In this document: positions 21,801 through 31,838 of the stretch, piece after piece | Layout: each line of letters opens with the position of its first letter | Numbering within the stretch: position 1 is the first letter of the stretch | DNA from: Litoditis marina | Taxonomy: Eukaryota > Nematoda > Chromadorea > Rhabditida > Rhabditidae | Length of the DNA stretch: 64,000 nt | Assembly: GCA_964036275.1 (NCBI GenBank) | Contig: OZ038434.1 | Span: forward strand, 32,030,947 to 32,094,946 | Reading direction: 5' to 3' | Notes under the pieces: generated by a model | Seen by the model: the letters and a program-made list of their open reading frames with translations, nothing else | The model's database searches: none | What the model was told of the DNA's origin: nothing | Program-made: the position numbers and the translations under genes

Positions 21801-24800
21801 ACTGATTCACTTTTCGAGAATATTGGTCGAATATTCTTTTTTCTTACAGAAGGACCATTATGTGGTCCAATCCTAACGCGTCAGTCTTTTTTGTCTTTTT
21901 CAATTGCAGTTGAAAGGACCGTTGACACGGGATTCATCCACATAATCGTCCTTCATTAATGAGTACGTGATGCCAACTTTGAGTTGATGTATTTACGTAG
22001 TGGTTTTGCAATACTACTTGTAGTACTTTCCATCGAAAAAACTAATGTAATTCCAGATCGCTCTTTCTGTTGTGGATAACTCCCGGGATCGAGACCCCTC
22101 TCATTGGATGGAAATGTTTGTTTATGAGGGAACTGGCGCCAATGCAACTCTTATTGGAACGTGAGTTTGATTTGCATTGGAAAAACATTCGAACAGTGAG
22201 AAGTTTGAGTTAAAGAAGGACGATTATGTGATTCAATCCCGTGACATCTGTCCTTTAAACTGCAATTGATTAATATATTGCGGTTTAAAGGACTGAAGCG
22301 TTGCGATTGGACCACATAATCGTCCTTCTTTAAGTGGAGGCGACGAATCACAGAAATCAAACTACAAATTCACCAAGACTGTACCGAGCTCACCGTTCAA
22401 ATCTGGCCTGCATGCCGAATGCCACAGAGCAAAAATGTTGGAGCTCAGAACTGACTAGTGAAACTATATGTTAGATTCGCTGTCAAACTACCAAATTTCA
22501 AGTGTAGTTGTCATCTTCTTCATGTTATCTAGTAAAGATGATGAATAACTAAATAAAGTACACAAACTAAATTAATTTATTAACTTATGTTCATACTAGT
22601 ACTTGTAGTGCGTGTACCAATCACGAGTGGGTAAGATTATGAAGTTTTCAAATCGTTCTTTTCAGTATGTACAGTGCACTCTCAAAGCCACTCGTTTCAA
22701 GTGGAAACAGTATGACCATTTACTCAGCAGCTCGTGTATCTGATTCATACATGGTTGTCAATAGTTATTCCAGTAAGTCATGTTTCTGAGCCAATAATAC
22801 CAACAGCAACGTAAAAAGTGTGTCAAAGTTCCGGAACTTGGCTGAAAGTTCGATCCTGGTCGGAGATAACCGCAGAAAAAAGCGTGTATTTGAGAAGGCC
22901 AGTGTGGGCGGACTTTTGCGATATTCTTCACGCGCTCTATGTAGTGTAGTTTGATCTCTATATGCGCCCTGTTTTTTTCACAATTTTCGACCGAAAGTCA
23001 ATAAAATCAAGATACAAACACAGCGGGACAGGAAAACATTCACCGTGAAGGTTTGAAAGTTCAACCCTATTACAATGTCGGATAGGTTGGTAAGGTGAAA
23101 GAGGTATGCCTACTGGTTTCCTTTGATATCTCGTATACAAGTTTTTTTTAAGTTTTATTCGACCTACGACAGAAAACATAGTTCGAGGAGGAATATCACA
23201 CCGACCTCGCAGATCTATCAAACATTCACTCGGCGCCAAACGGCTGCAGAGTTTAAATTTAACGTTTACAGATGTGAAAGACTACACCAACTATGAGACT
23301 GGGTGGGCCTACACTATTGACATGAACACATTTGGTGTTCTGCCAAGCTCGCATCATATGGATGCAACTAATGGTCCCGCAGCTCTCACAATAGGATGGA
23401 ATGATGATTTTAGCGATGGCACGTATTTGGAAAAAATTGTCGCCTCGGTTGGTGTTTCATCCGGTTAAATTATTGAGTTTGGCGACAGCATACGTTCGCG
23501 AAAGAAAATTAACGCTCGTTTAGTTCTTAAGATAGATACGGAAAACGTTACCGCTAACAAACGTTCCCGTTGTGTCTTGAACCACTCAATTTGTAAACTG
23601 GGTAAGAAGCTATTCAAGCAAATCATCAAGTTTTGGGCCGCCTAATTATATGTTTTCAGAAGATACCGTGCTTCAAGCAAAAAAGCAACGCAATGAAGTT
23701 GTATTAACAAACTAAACCAGAAGTTCTGAAAACCAATGTGAATCGCGCAACCAAAAATTTTCTCAATTAGCTCAACTGGCCATTTGAGCATAGTGAAAAC
23801 GGTCACAGGCTTTATCTTCTATAACTTTGCAAGTACAATATTAGTGTATAGATGCTGTACTTGAAACCCCCTCTGAGATCTGTGCTACAGAAATGTGATG
23901 TCCCCAACTTGCATCGGTAGGTCAAATTTTCAGGATTCTTCGGGAACTCTCTCGGTCATCTCTGGAGCACCGAATTCCCTACCGAAATATCAACTTTTTA
24001 TGTACAAGTGGGTTAATAAGTTGATCAAAAAGAAGTACTATTCTCTGAAGTTGAAAACCTAGTTGTTTACCAAGGTTCGCCCCACCAAATTGGTAACTAG
24101 TTGATATCAAGTTGTGAAATCAAAGATTGGTGCACAATTGTGCACCAAGTTCTCGGTAAAAAGTCTGATCCTTGATTTACAACTTGGGTTGTCGGCGAAC
24201 CTTGGTAAACAACTAGGTTTGTAACTTCAGAGTTTGTAGGTATGTTTCGACATTGGGAAAGATTTGTCTAGTCACAAGTGCCGCATAAGATACTGCGCTA
24301 TAATACACTGTTGTCATCAATCTAAAACCAATAAAATCAGGTTAATGGTCAAAGAAATATTACAATGAAATAGAAAACAATTTGCAAGTTTTTTCATCAC
24401 TCTAACTTTCGCACTTCAGTCATTTTTTATGCAACTTTTGCTGAGACTGAGGCTGTTAATTATAGTTACCTACTATAGTGGGTGCAAAATTTATAAATTT
24501 CTGTGTCTCGCCGGAATCGAACTTGCGAGCAAATATTTGTGGCAGGGCGCTAACCACTGCGCTATATCACGGGCAAACTTTGGAATCGAAGACATGTGTG
24601 CCTACACAGTGGAAAGTGAGATATACAGTACCCTCCCGTCTTTCCGTTGGCGACGACTATCACTATACCACGGCTATTTTGCTCCAAATAACTCAAAACG
24701 ACGTCTTACTAGAAGTGAAGTGAATAGTCACGTAAAGATAGAATTCTTACGACTTTGACCATTCACGTTTTGAACGCTTCTGAGTTCTGCTGTGTTTAAC

Positions 24801-27205
24801 ATGTTTCACGTGGCAATTGACAAAACAGTATAATAAATAATCATTCCAGTTGCAACACAGTCGATTCGTATCTTCCACAACAGTTTCCGCTTCAATTGAC
24901 GACGTTTGTTCTGAGCAAGGGTACCGCCGAGCTTCAGTTCAGCGCACAGTCCAACAGTTCGTTTCTTATAAATATCGCAAATTTTTATTCACTTTCTCTC
25001 TCTCGTTTCCAGCTCACCAATTGCAAATATAGAATTCGCTATTTGCAAGGCAGGCCATCTACGGGATATGTTGCTGTATCCCGCGCCCCAACTAAGTTTA
25101 TTTGTAACCGTTACTTTGCAGTCAACATTCGGGAATTACGGCATAATTCAAGGTTCAATAACAACTATGTTTTGGTCATTCTCCATAACTACGAGCGTTT
25201 AATTGCAGCCAATTGGACTCAAGCTTATCTCAATCGAGGAGGACTTATCATGACCAACAACTTTCCCTTTCCTTCTGCGAATCCCAACATCGAAACCTAC
25301 CTAGGCTCAGGTATGTGATATCATCTTAGGTTATAGTTCGGTATAGTTTGTTTCAGTCGCATTCGGACAGTTCCCAGCCAATAAGCTAGCCAATTTTATA
25401 GCGGCCTCGACGAGAGAGTGTGCTGGTCAGAGATACGCAGATCGGTATCTTTGATCTGCACACTCTCTGGCGGCATAGCAATCCCTCAAAAATCTCATGA
25501 GATACCTCATGAGATATTCGCATGAGCTTCTCATGAGATTCTATTGATTGCTATGCTACAACATTGATGGCTTACGAGTAGCTCATGAGGTATCTCATGA
25601 GAAACTCATATGAACTGTAGCCAGAGAATCGCAGAAATTGGACGCTATTCTGAGGGTCGCACTGAGTGTTTGCTGTTTGTTGGCATGGTGAAGATGCCCA
25701 GTAGTTCGGTTGTTCATTTTCTCAGAGCAGACATAGGCTTTCCGAAAAAAATTGTTCACGTGCTGAAATAAATGGTAAAAACCTTGAGAATTAATTGGCA
25801 TGCTGCCAAATGCTCAGCTGGAATTCTCAGCAAAAACTATAAGAGTCAATGCGCGTAAAATGCTCAGGGATTAAACTACAATCACAACGAAGCCCCGCCC
25901 CTGCAAACTCGAATGGAAGCTGCATTCATCAAACTAACTTTTGACTTGAAAACTCCATGAGTATTTGTATAAAAAACTAGTGTGAAGTGAGCGACGATTA
26001 GCTTTTGAGATCTAACGGAAAATGGAAAAGGAGAACAATAACTCAAAAGGGAAAAACAAATCCCGCAATTTTTCTGTTGAAAATGTCTGGAACAATAACA
26101 GCTCTCTCTACTTTTCAGGTGTCACCTATGGTTTCAAATTCGATCTGTTGCGATTCGATGACGTCAAGAACGGAAATGACTCGTTCACTATTGTTGTGAA
26201 CAATGATAAATCCACCACGTACAGGTACGGGATAAAAAGATAATAGAGGACAATTATAAAAAAAAAGAAAAAAAAGAGGACGATTACTTTTGCCGCACGT
26301 ACATGGAATCCGACAAGTGTTTTTAACTGTTTTCAAACTACACAGCTCGGGAGGTTCTATATCCGCCCCTCTACTGTGTCCAAACATGCCTACATGTTTT
26401 TCAGACTGAAAATCGCTGTATGGTATAGTTTGTTCCACCCACTTACAACCTTCTACAGTTATCTGCTCAAACATTCAGGTCAAAGCTTGACAATGTTGAC
26501 GTTTAAGGATTTTCTCCAAATTTCGGTAGTGTCTTCTGAACCTTTCTTACTACAAACTCTGAAAGTTTGGAATCAACATAACGAATTAATCAGGAAAAAA
26601 TCTCGTAATAATTGGACGGATTACTGTAGAAGGGTATCGATTGGTGAAACAGAGTAAAGACTGGTTACACAAAGAATCCACGCAGTGTCAAATATTTTGC
26701 AACGTGTTATTTCAGCATGCCTCTGTCCACATTCAAAAACCACGTCATTCATGTGACTGGGTATTCTGTACAAGTGAACCTCAACTCAAGTAGTACTTCC
26801 ATGGGTACTTTGATATCGTTCGAAATAAATCAGCCGCCGCCAATCACAACTACCACTCATTCAGAAGCCACAGGTATGATGTTAGACAATTGCACGTGAA
26901 ACTTGTTGAACACAGCAGAACTCAGAAACGGCCAATGAAAAAGGGCACGCTGCCTCACTAGAATGCCAACTTCACGTGACCATCAATTTCACTTAGTATG
27001 AGCAGAACTTTACGCTTGGCAATATCCGCGCTTGTAGCCTTCAGAGTACGTATGCTAGAAGTTCCCGGCTAATTCATCCCGATATTCCGGAGATCCCCAG
27101 CATACATCAACTTTCGCTGATATTAATTCATGAAATTACTTTTCAGGGTTGCGGGTCGGGCTTGCAGTTTTGTTACTTCAACTTCTCCCAATGTTCAGAA
27201 TGTAA
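18828..27205 (+). CDS. CUB-like domain protein B, paralog of A
   Basis: Fourteen exons give 499 aa: 18828-18897, 19098-19201, 19594-19697, 20272-20384, 20466-20581, 22057-22160, 22666-22772, 23272-23447, 23934-24007, 24850-24956, 25209-25310, 26119-26224, 26716-26873, 27147-27205. All intron phases equal those of gene A. Residues 1-19 are a signal peptide. The first CUB-like domain carries CSNKPIHITD, TTYLAPGQDC, TGDAFYITDAFGNQ and TMTVRVTTGP; the middle has DRDPSHWMEMFVYEGTG, ETGWAYTIDM and LPQQFPLQLTTFVLSKG. The Thr-rich linker and tail GLRVGLAVLLLQLLPM suggest a GPI anchor. Many NxS/T sites fit a glycosylated surface protein. Introns hold at least seven MITE-type insertions. Confidence 0.92.
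19840..20035. repeat. tRNA-like TATAG element, copy 3
   Basis: It runs from TATAGTGGGTGCCAAATTTA to CGACGACTATA, with both ends intact. The minus-strand core has AGCGCAATGG and GGTTCGATTCC. It lies in intron 3 of CUB-like gene B. Confidence 0.85.
20764..21741. repeat. Large foldback element with a second foldback inside
   Basis: Arms of about 180 bp begin TAAAAGGGACCGTTTC and end GAAACGGTCCCTTTAA. Between them lies another inverted repeat at 21060-21447 (TACGTTTTACGGACC ... GTCCGTGAAACGTA) that contains GGTACGTGCTGTGGCTT and its complement. Lies in intron 5 of CUB-like gene B. Confidence 0.8.
21847..21959. repeat. AGAAGGACGATTATGTGG MITE, diverged copy
   Basis: Ends are AGAAGGACCATTATGTGGTCC and CACATAATCGTCCTTCATTAA. 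Same family as 22210-22333 and four copies in the zinc-finger gene. Confidence 0.75.
22210..22333. repeat. TTAAAGAAGGACGATTATG MITE
   Basis: A near-perfect 124-bp palindrome from TTAAAGAAGGACGATTATGT to CATAATCGTCCTTCTTTAA, with inner arms TCCTTTAAACTGCAAT and its complement. Lies in intron 6 of CUB-like gene B. Confidence 0.85.
24043..24232. repeat. Foldback MITE, CTCTGAAGTT ends
   Basis: The arms match over about 40 bp (CTCTGAAGTTGAAAACCTAG left; CTAGGTTTGTAACTTCAGAG right), with a smaller palindrome around GGTGCACAATTGTGCACC in the centre. Lies in intron 9 of CUB-like gene B. Confidence 0.85.
24474..24667. repeat. tRNA-like TATAG element, copy 4
   Basis: It runs from TATAGTGGGTGCAAAATTTA to CGACGACTATCACTATA. 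Minus-strand core: ATAGCGCAGTGG and GTTCGATTCC. Lies in intron 9 of CUB-like gene B. Confidence 0.85.
25469..25816. repeat. CTCATGAG MITE followed by a diverged GGCA..GCTGCC MITE
   Basis: 25469-25617 repeats the intron-11 element of gene A (GGCGGCATAGCAATCCCTC, many CTCATGAG). 25677-25816 resembles the 33345 family (AGAGCAGACATAGG and ATTGGCATGCTGCCAA). Just before, 25400-25468 carries a piece of the GAGAGAGTGTGC family found at 62519. All lie in intron 11 of CUB-like gene B. Confidence 0.65.
26424..26656. repeat. TATAG MITE, CTTCTACAGT arms
   Basis: The left arm TATAGTTTGTTCCACC...CTTCTACAGT is matched by CTGTAGAAGGGTATCGATTG...GAAACAGAGTA on the right. Same family as 39019-39255. Lies in intron 12 of CUB-like gene B. 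Confidence 0.7.
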
Positions 27206-27216
27206 ATATAGAAATC

Positions 27217-27222
27217 AATAAA
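27217..27222 (+). other. Poly(A) signal of CUB-like gene B
   Basis: AATAAA lies 12 bases after the TAA stop, in the same local context as gene A. Confidence 0.8.
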
Positions 27223-28297
27223 TCATGTTTTTATCGCTCTTTACCATCGATGACACGTGCATGGAAATCGCCATCGCTCTATAATCTTTTCAATTCCTAC
27301 GGAGACTCCTACAGTAGGACTTCGAAACTTCCAAGCCGTCTCACTTACTTTTGATCGGAGAAGTTGAGTGTTTCAGTCATGAAACAATCAAACTTCACAC
27401 AGTCTAACAAAACATGCTAATCTAAATGATGTCTTCAAAAATAGTTGCCATCACTATTCTCCTATCCTACAAAATTCTCGGTACAATCCTCGCTTCAATT
27501 GTGCAATTCTGCAAAAGTGCCCATTATACACTGAGCGCGTAACAGAGTAAACTATACTCTACATCTAATTTTTATCTTCCATGTCTCCTTTTTTAAGCTT
27601 AGAGATGAGTAGGGCCTGATTGTTCTTCAACAATTTCGTGTACCATGATCATGTCAAAAACTTTGCAACTTTTTTCGAGCGATAGAAGACCTAACGTGTC
27701 AAAAACGACAAGGGGCGTTTTGTTTTACAGTGGCTACTTTTCTGAGCGCTGTTCGTCTGTCTCAGATACAATTCTCAGTCCTTCATAGACTGTTAGTCAA
27801 TTGCACAGTCACGTGAAACAAGATTTCTCATTAGAATGCTGAGTTTACGTGACAATTCAATTTACTGCTAGTATAGTCTGATCAACGCTCCCATGGGAGT
27901 TGGTTCAACTCTACACATGAAATTCTCAGCAATCCGTCCTTCCATGGAATTATGTAACAATAAAGATAGTAAAATCAAAAACCGAAAAAATAACTTTGAC
28001 CTGTGCGCAATGAACTTCACATTATCATGTTTTTTTGTTTTGTTTCCGTCGCCGCCAGAAGTATTGTGTTCACCCTTACCACTTCGAAAACTTTCCGTCA
28101 AGAGCATTTCTTCATATTTCAAGAAACGTTCAACATTTAATAAACTAGGAATATTCCCTAAGATCTGACTACTTCTTTGAGCGCCAAATTGACCATGTTT
28201 TGTATATGCGTAGCAAACAATGTGTTATGGTCACTTTGTTTTGGTTCCGTCGCCGCCAGAAGTATTGTGTTCACATCCTATCACTGCAGCAACTCTC
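27223..28297. other. Intergenic; start of a three-copy diverged repeat
   Basis: 27290-27360 holds a TACGGAGACTCCTACAGTAGG MITE end like that at 59776. A block with TCCGTCGCCGCCAGAAGTATTGTGTTCAC occurs near 28046 and 28236 and, slightly changed, near 28632. I see no gene. Confidence 0.5.
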
Positions 28298-28496
28298 TAT
28301 AGTCGTCGCTTACAGAAAGGCGAGGGTGTACTGTATATCTCACTTTGCGCTGTGTAATAACACATATACTCGATTCGTTCACACTACTGGAATAAGCCCA
28401 GTTAGTATAGTGGTTAGCGTTCGCGCCTCCCAAACTTTTGAGCCCGGTTCGAGTCTCGCATGAGGCGGCTATTTTATAAATTTGGCCCGCACTATA
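28298..28496 (+). repeat. tRNA-like TATAG element, opposite orientation, variant core
   Basis: It runs from TATAGTCGTCGCTTACAGAA to GGCCCGCACTATA, the reverse orientation of the other copies. The core reads TAGTATAGTGGTTAGCG (A-box) and GGTTCGAGTC (B-box), and differs from the other copies as if from another tRNA species. Arm pairing is poor, so it is not a working tRNA gene. Confidence 0.75.
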
Positions 28497-29231
28497 CTAA
28501 GCATTTCTTTGCATTTCAGCAAATTAGGAACATTTCTTCATAAACTAACTACTTCGTTGAGCGCTGAATCAACTAACTTTTATTGCATCAACAATGCGCA
28601 ACACACGGTTTGTTGTGGTTGACTTGTTCAGGTTCTGTCGTCCGCCAGGAGTATTGTGTTCACCCCTTCCACTTCAGCACCCACTTGGCTGAGGTGCCAA
28701 ATTTGCATAGAAAGTCTGGCGGCGCCAACCGACAAACACCGATCATCGCTGCTCGATGAAAATATACTTAGATAAAAACTTGATATTCTCTATTTTAAGT
28801 AAGTAGAATAATATAGTACAACTAATAAACATAATTATGATATCATTTTATCAATCCTAATAGTTCTTCTAATTCCTACGTGCAATCGTACAGTGTTCAT
28901 TTGATATTTCTACTGATTTTCAACGTGGTGAAGTGTTTGTCAAACCACAACTTTATATGTTTCTGGCCTTGAAATAACTTGCTTTTAAACATAGTCTTGT
29001 TTAAAGATGGTAATTGTCGAGAATGCTTAGGTAACGCGATATTTCACACGATTTTTAATTGACACACCAATCTATAACAATCAATCTCTCTATCTATATC
29101 TCTCTATCTATCACGGTCAATCTATAACGCACTAAGCATATTGCAACAGATTGAGTAAATTATTGTTGTATTGAGAAAAACACCGTATAAGCCTGTTGAA
29201 TAAAATAGCAAACTCTTTCTTTACAATTTCT
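28497..29231. other. Intergenic, no gene
   Basis: It holds the third copy of the CCGCCAGGAGTATTGTGTTC block (about 28632) and a short TCTATC microsatellite near 29085-29112. Confidence 0.4.
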
Positions 29232-29500
29232 GGTGAATTCTATATGTAACCGAATTTTTTCGGTAACCTTGCCGGTTTTTGATAACCCATTTTTCAGGCT
29301 ACCGCAATCGGTTGGTAACCTTAAATAAGAAATCGGTTACCTGTTTTTTTTTCACTCAAAATTTGGTTTTTACCGTTAGTTCGTACGGTAACCGGAATTG
29401 AGTTTTAGGTTACTTGTCGGTTACCTGTGAAGTAACCGGGAAAATGGTACCAAAGACCGGTCAAGTTACCAAAAAACCCGGTTGGATACATAATTGATCA
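29232..29500. repeat. GGTTACC-rich foldback element
   Basis: It begins GGTGAATTCTATATGTAACCG and ends near CCCGGTTGGATACATAATTGATC, with many GGTAACC/GGTTACC words between. Other copies: 39994-40268, with right ends near 46065 and 53823. Confidence 0.7.
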
Positions 29501-31838
29501 CATTTCCTATAGCTGAGTCCATTGCGACGCGAGTGTCCAGGTATCAAAACGTGACTCTCTCGCCCTTGTTTACTTAGCGTTTTTGCGAGAAAAGTTCGCC
29601 TTTCCTAGAGGGGTCATATCACGTATCACGTTCTCGTTGAGACGCACTTGAACGGCTCACTTTTCAACGAGCTCTCAAAAACTGAGACACGTCCGCTTTG
29701 ATACCGAAATCTATACCTCTAGGGTTAGCTTTCTCTCTGAAGCAAGCCTTCAGGGTGTAACCAATTTATTTTTGTAGTTTGATGTCCTCTATACCGCCAT
29801 CATTCTTTCGAGCTGGAAAGCTGGACTTAAGACTATTTATTAAGCGAGGAACATTCGAGTACACATAGTGTTGTTGCAAGATGTAACTACTTTCAGTCCC
29901 CTTTTAACTAACTTCCCGCTTCTTTCTCATTTGAATAGGTGTTCTTATTAGTTTCAAACTCATTATTGCATGTCGTTAGCCATAAAATTGTTTCTGCAGC
30001 CAACTGTCTTAGTTTTCCTATTCTGTGAACCAGTACTGAGTTATTTTTACAGTTTTTCTACACATGTTTCTCTTTCTCAACAAAGCGTGAGCTTGATCTT
30101 TTGAGTAATCAAACCGCTTTGTTCGAACTATTTGTCTTTCTTGATTAGCTAATACTGTCACGTAGCGACCATTTTAATCCCTAAACAGCGCCCATCTTTG
30201 AGACTTCATTCAACATTTCGCGCGTTCGTCCCCACAACTTTGCTCGTTGTAGATACATACTTGTAGAACAAATGTTGCAAAAACAGACAATACTTTTTTT
30301 GCGTTTCCGATTTCAATGATTGGTATGTGGTAAAAAACATGTTTTCAACATTTTGGGGGGTCCGCCCTATAAATTTATGAACGTTGCTTGTTTTCGAGCT
30401 TCTTTCATGTGAGACGTGAAAAAATTCATTATGGAAAGAAGAGAGAAACTCTCCAGTTTTTACACGGTTCGCTCATTCGGATTTTTCTGGAATGAATAAT
30501 TTTGACTGATTACACCGTTAAACGTTTTAACATCGGTAGATAACAAACGGTTTTTTTTCAAGTTTCGAACTTGAAGAATAAGGTACCGAAGGTTATTTAG
30601 AGAACAATGGGTAAAACCCTATTACTTTGAAAACTAACGAGATTGTTGTTCACAAATAGTTTGAGACCACCAGGCTGCGTGCTATGACTGTCTGCAGTAC
30701 ATGACAGCTGCGGCCATATTTCGACCAACAGACGTAATTTTCCACAAGGATCACTTTAATTTCTATTCTATGTTATGATTGTTTCAAACAAAAATATTCG
30801 TTGTCATGAAAAATCTTGGATGGTATTAGAAAATTATGTGCCCAGTGAAAGATGCTACTAAAGATCGTTTCGACCCTTATTCAAAACGGGTTTGGTGTTG
30901 TTCTCAGAGTGTTGAGTCATTATTAGTTGCATCCATCTGAGACTATGGATACCAAAATCGTCTTTAATAGGGGTCTCAACGATTTTCAGTGGCATCTTTC
31001 ACACATTTTTTTAATACCATATGAGCACACAATTTTCTGAGACCATTCGTTTGTATTGAAACGAAAGAACATACCCACATGTATAATTTCTAGTTTGCAA
31101 TTTTTTGCTCGCTCTTCGGAAAAACGGGGTTTCAGAGTCGCCACACTATTTGACCGATGTTCCGATAAAAGCATTGACAAAGTATTCGCACTCATAAAAA
31201 ACGGCTCAAGAAGGTTAATGAGGCGATACTTCGGGAATTAATAAAAAAAATTCTTGTAGTTAATCTCTATGCATGCCATCGACAATTTTCGATACGAAAA
31301 TCCGCTTGATCAAACTACAAACGCAGAGGGATTAAGGAAATTTTTTTTCTCTATCTTCTCTTTTTTCCCTCGCTCTCTTTAGCACCCTCTCTCTTTCCCT
31401 TTCTCTTCGTATATCTCTTTCCGTTGGTCCTTCTTTCTCTATTGTTCCCTCTTTTCATCATTATCTTTCTTTCTCTTGTCTCTTTCTTCTTTATTCTATC
31501 TACATATTCCATCATAATTCCTTGTTTAATCTCCAGTTACACTCAACACTTTGCTGTTTCCAAAGCAGCTCTACAAGGCGGGTGTATGTTTGTAGGATGA
31601 TCTCTTTTTTAGTCATTTATTTGGTCACTTTCTCTATTTTTCATTTCCTGCTACTATATGTGTTTTTGCTTCTTCTTTTTGCACCGTTGTCCGCCAGATG
31701 TCATTCTGATTTGTTTGTTTACCTTGTTTATTTAGGAGAGCGAGAGGTTCGAATCGCGTGCTACAAAAACAGCAGAAAGAAAGACTACCGTATCGAACGA
31801 AACTTCGAACCTTCCTCGAGTAGAAAAACGATCAAACG
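29501..31838. other. Intergenic upstream of BPI-like gene
   Basis: It contains a foldback at 30845-31002 (GTGAAAGATGCTACTAAAGA left; GGCATCTTTCAC right) and a TTTCTC-rich tract at about 31330-31500. No coding region recognised, and no clear promoter element found. Confidence 0.5.

Noticed and set aside
24896..25318. 140-codon frame in CUB-like gene B
   Set aside because: It reads through intron 10 between two true exons; exon homology with gene A and phase agreement favour the spliced model.
28397..28470. Possible genuine tRNA gene
   Set aside because: A- and B-box words are present, but the T and acceptor stems do not pair, and the block is inside a repeated TATAG element.
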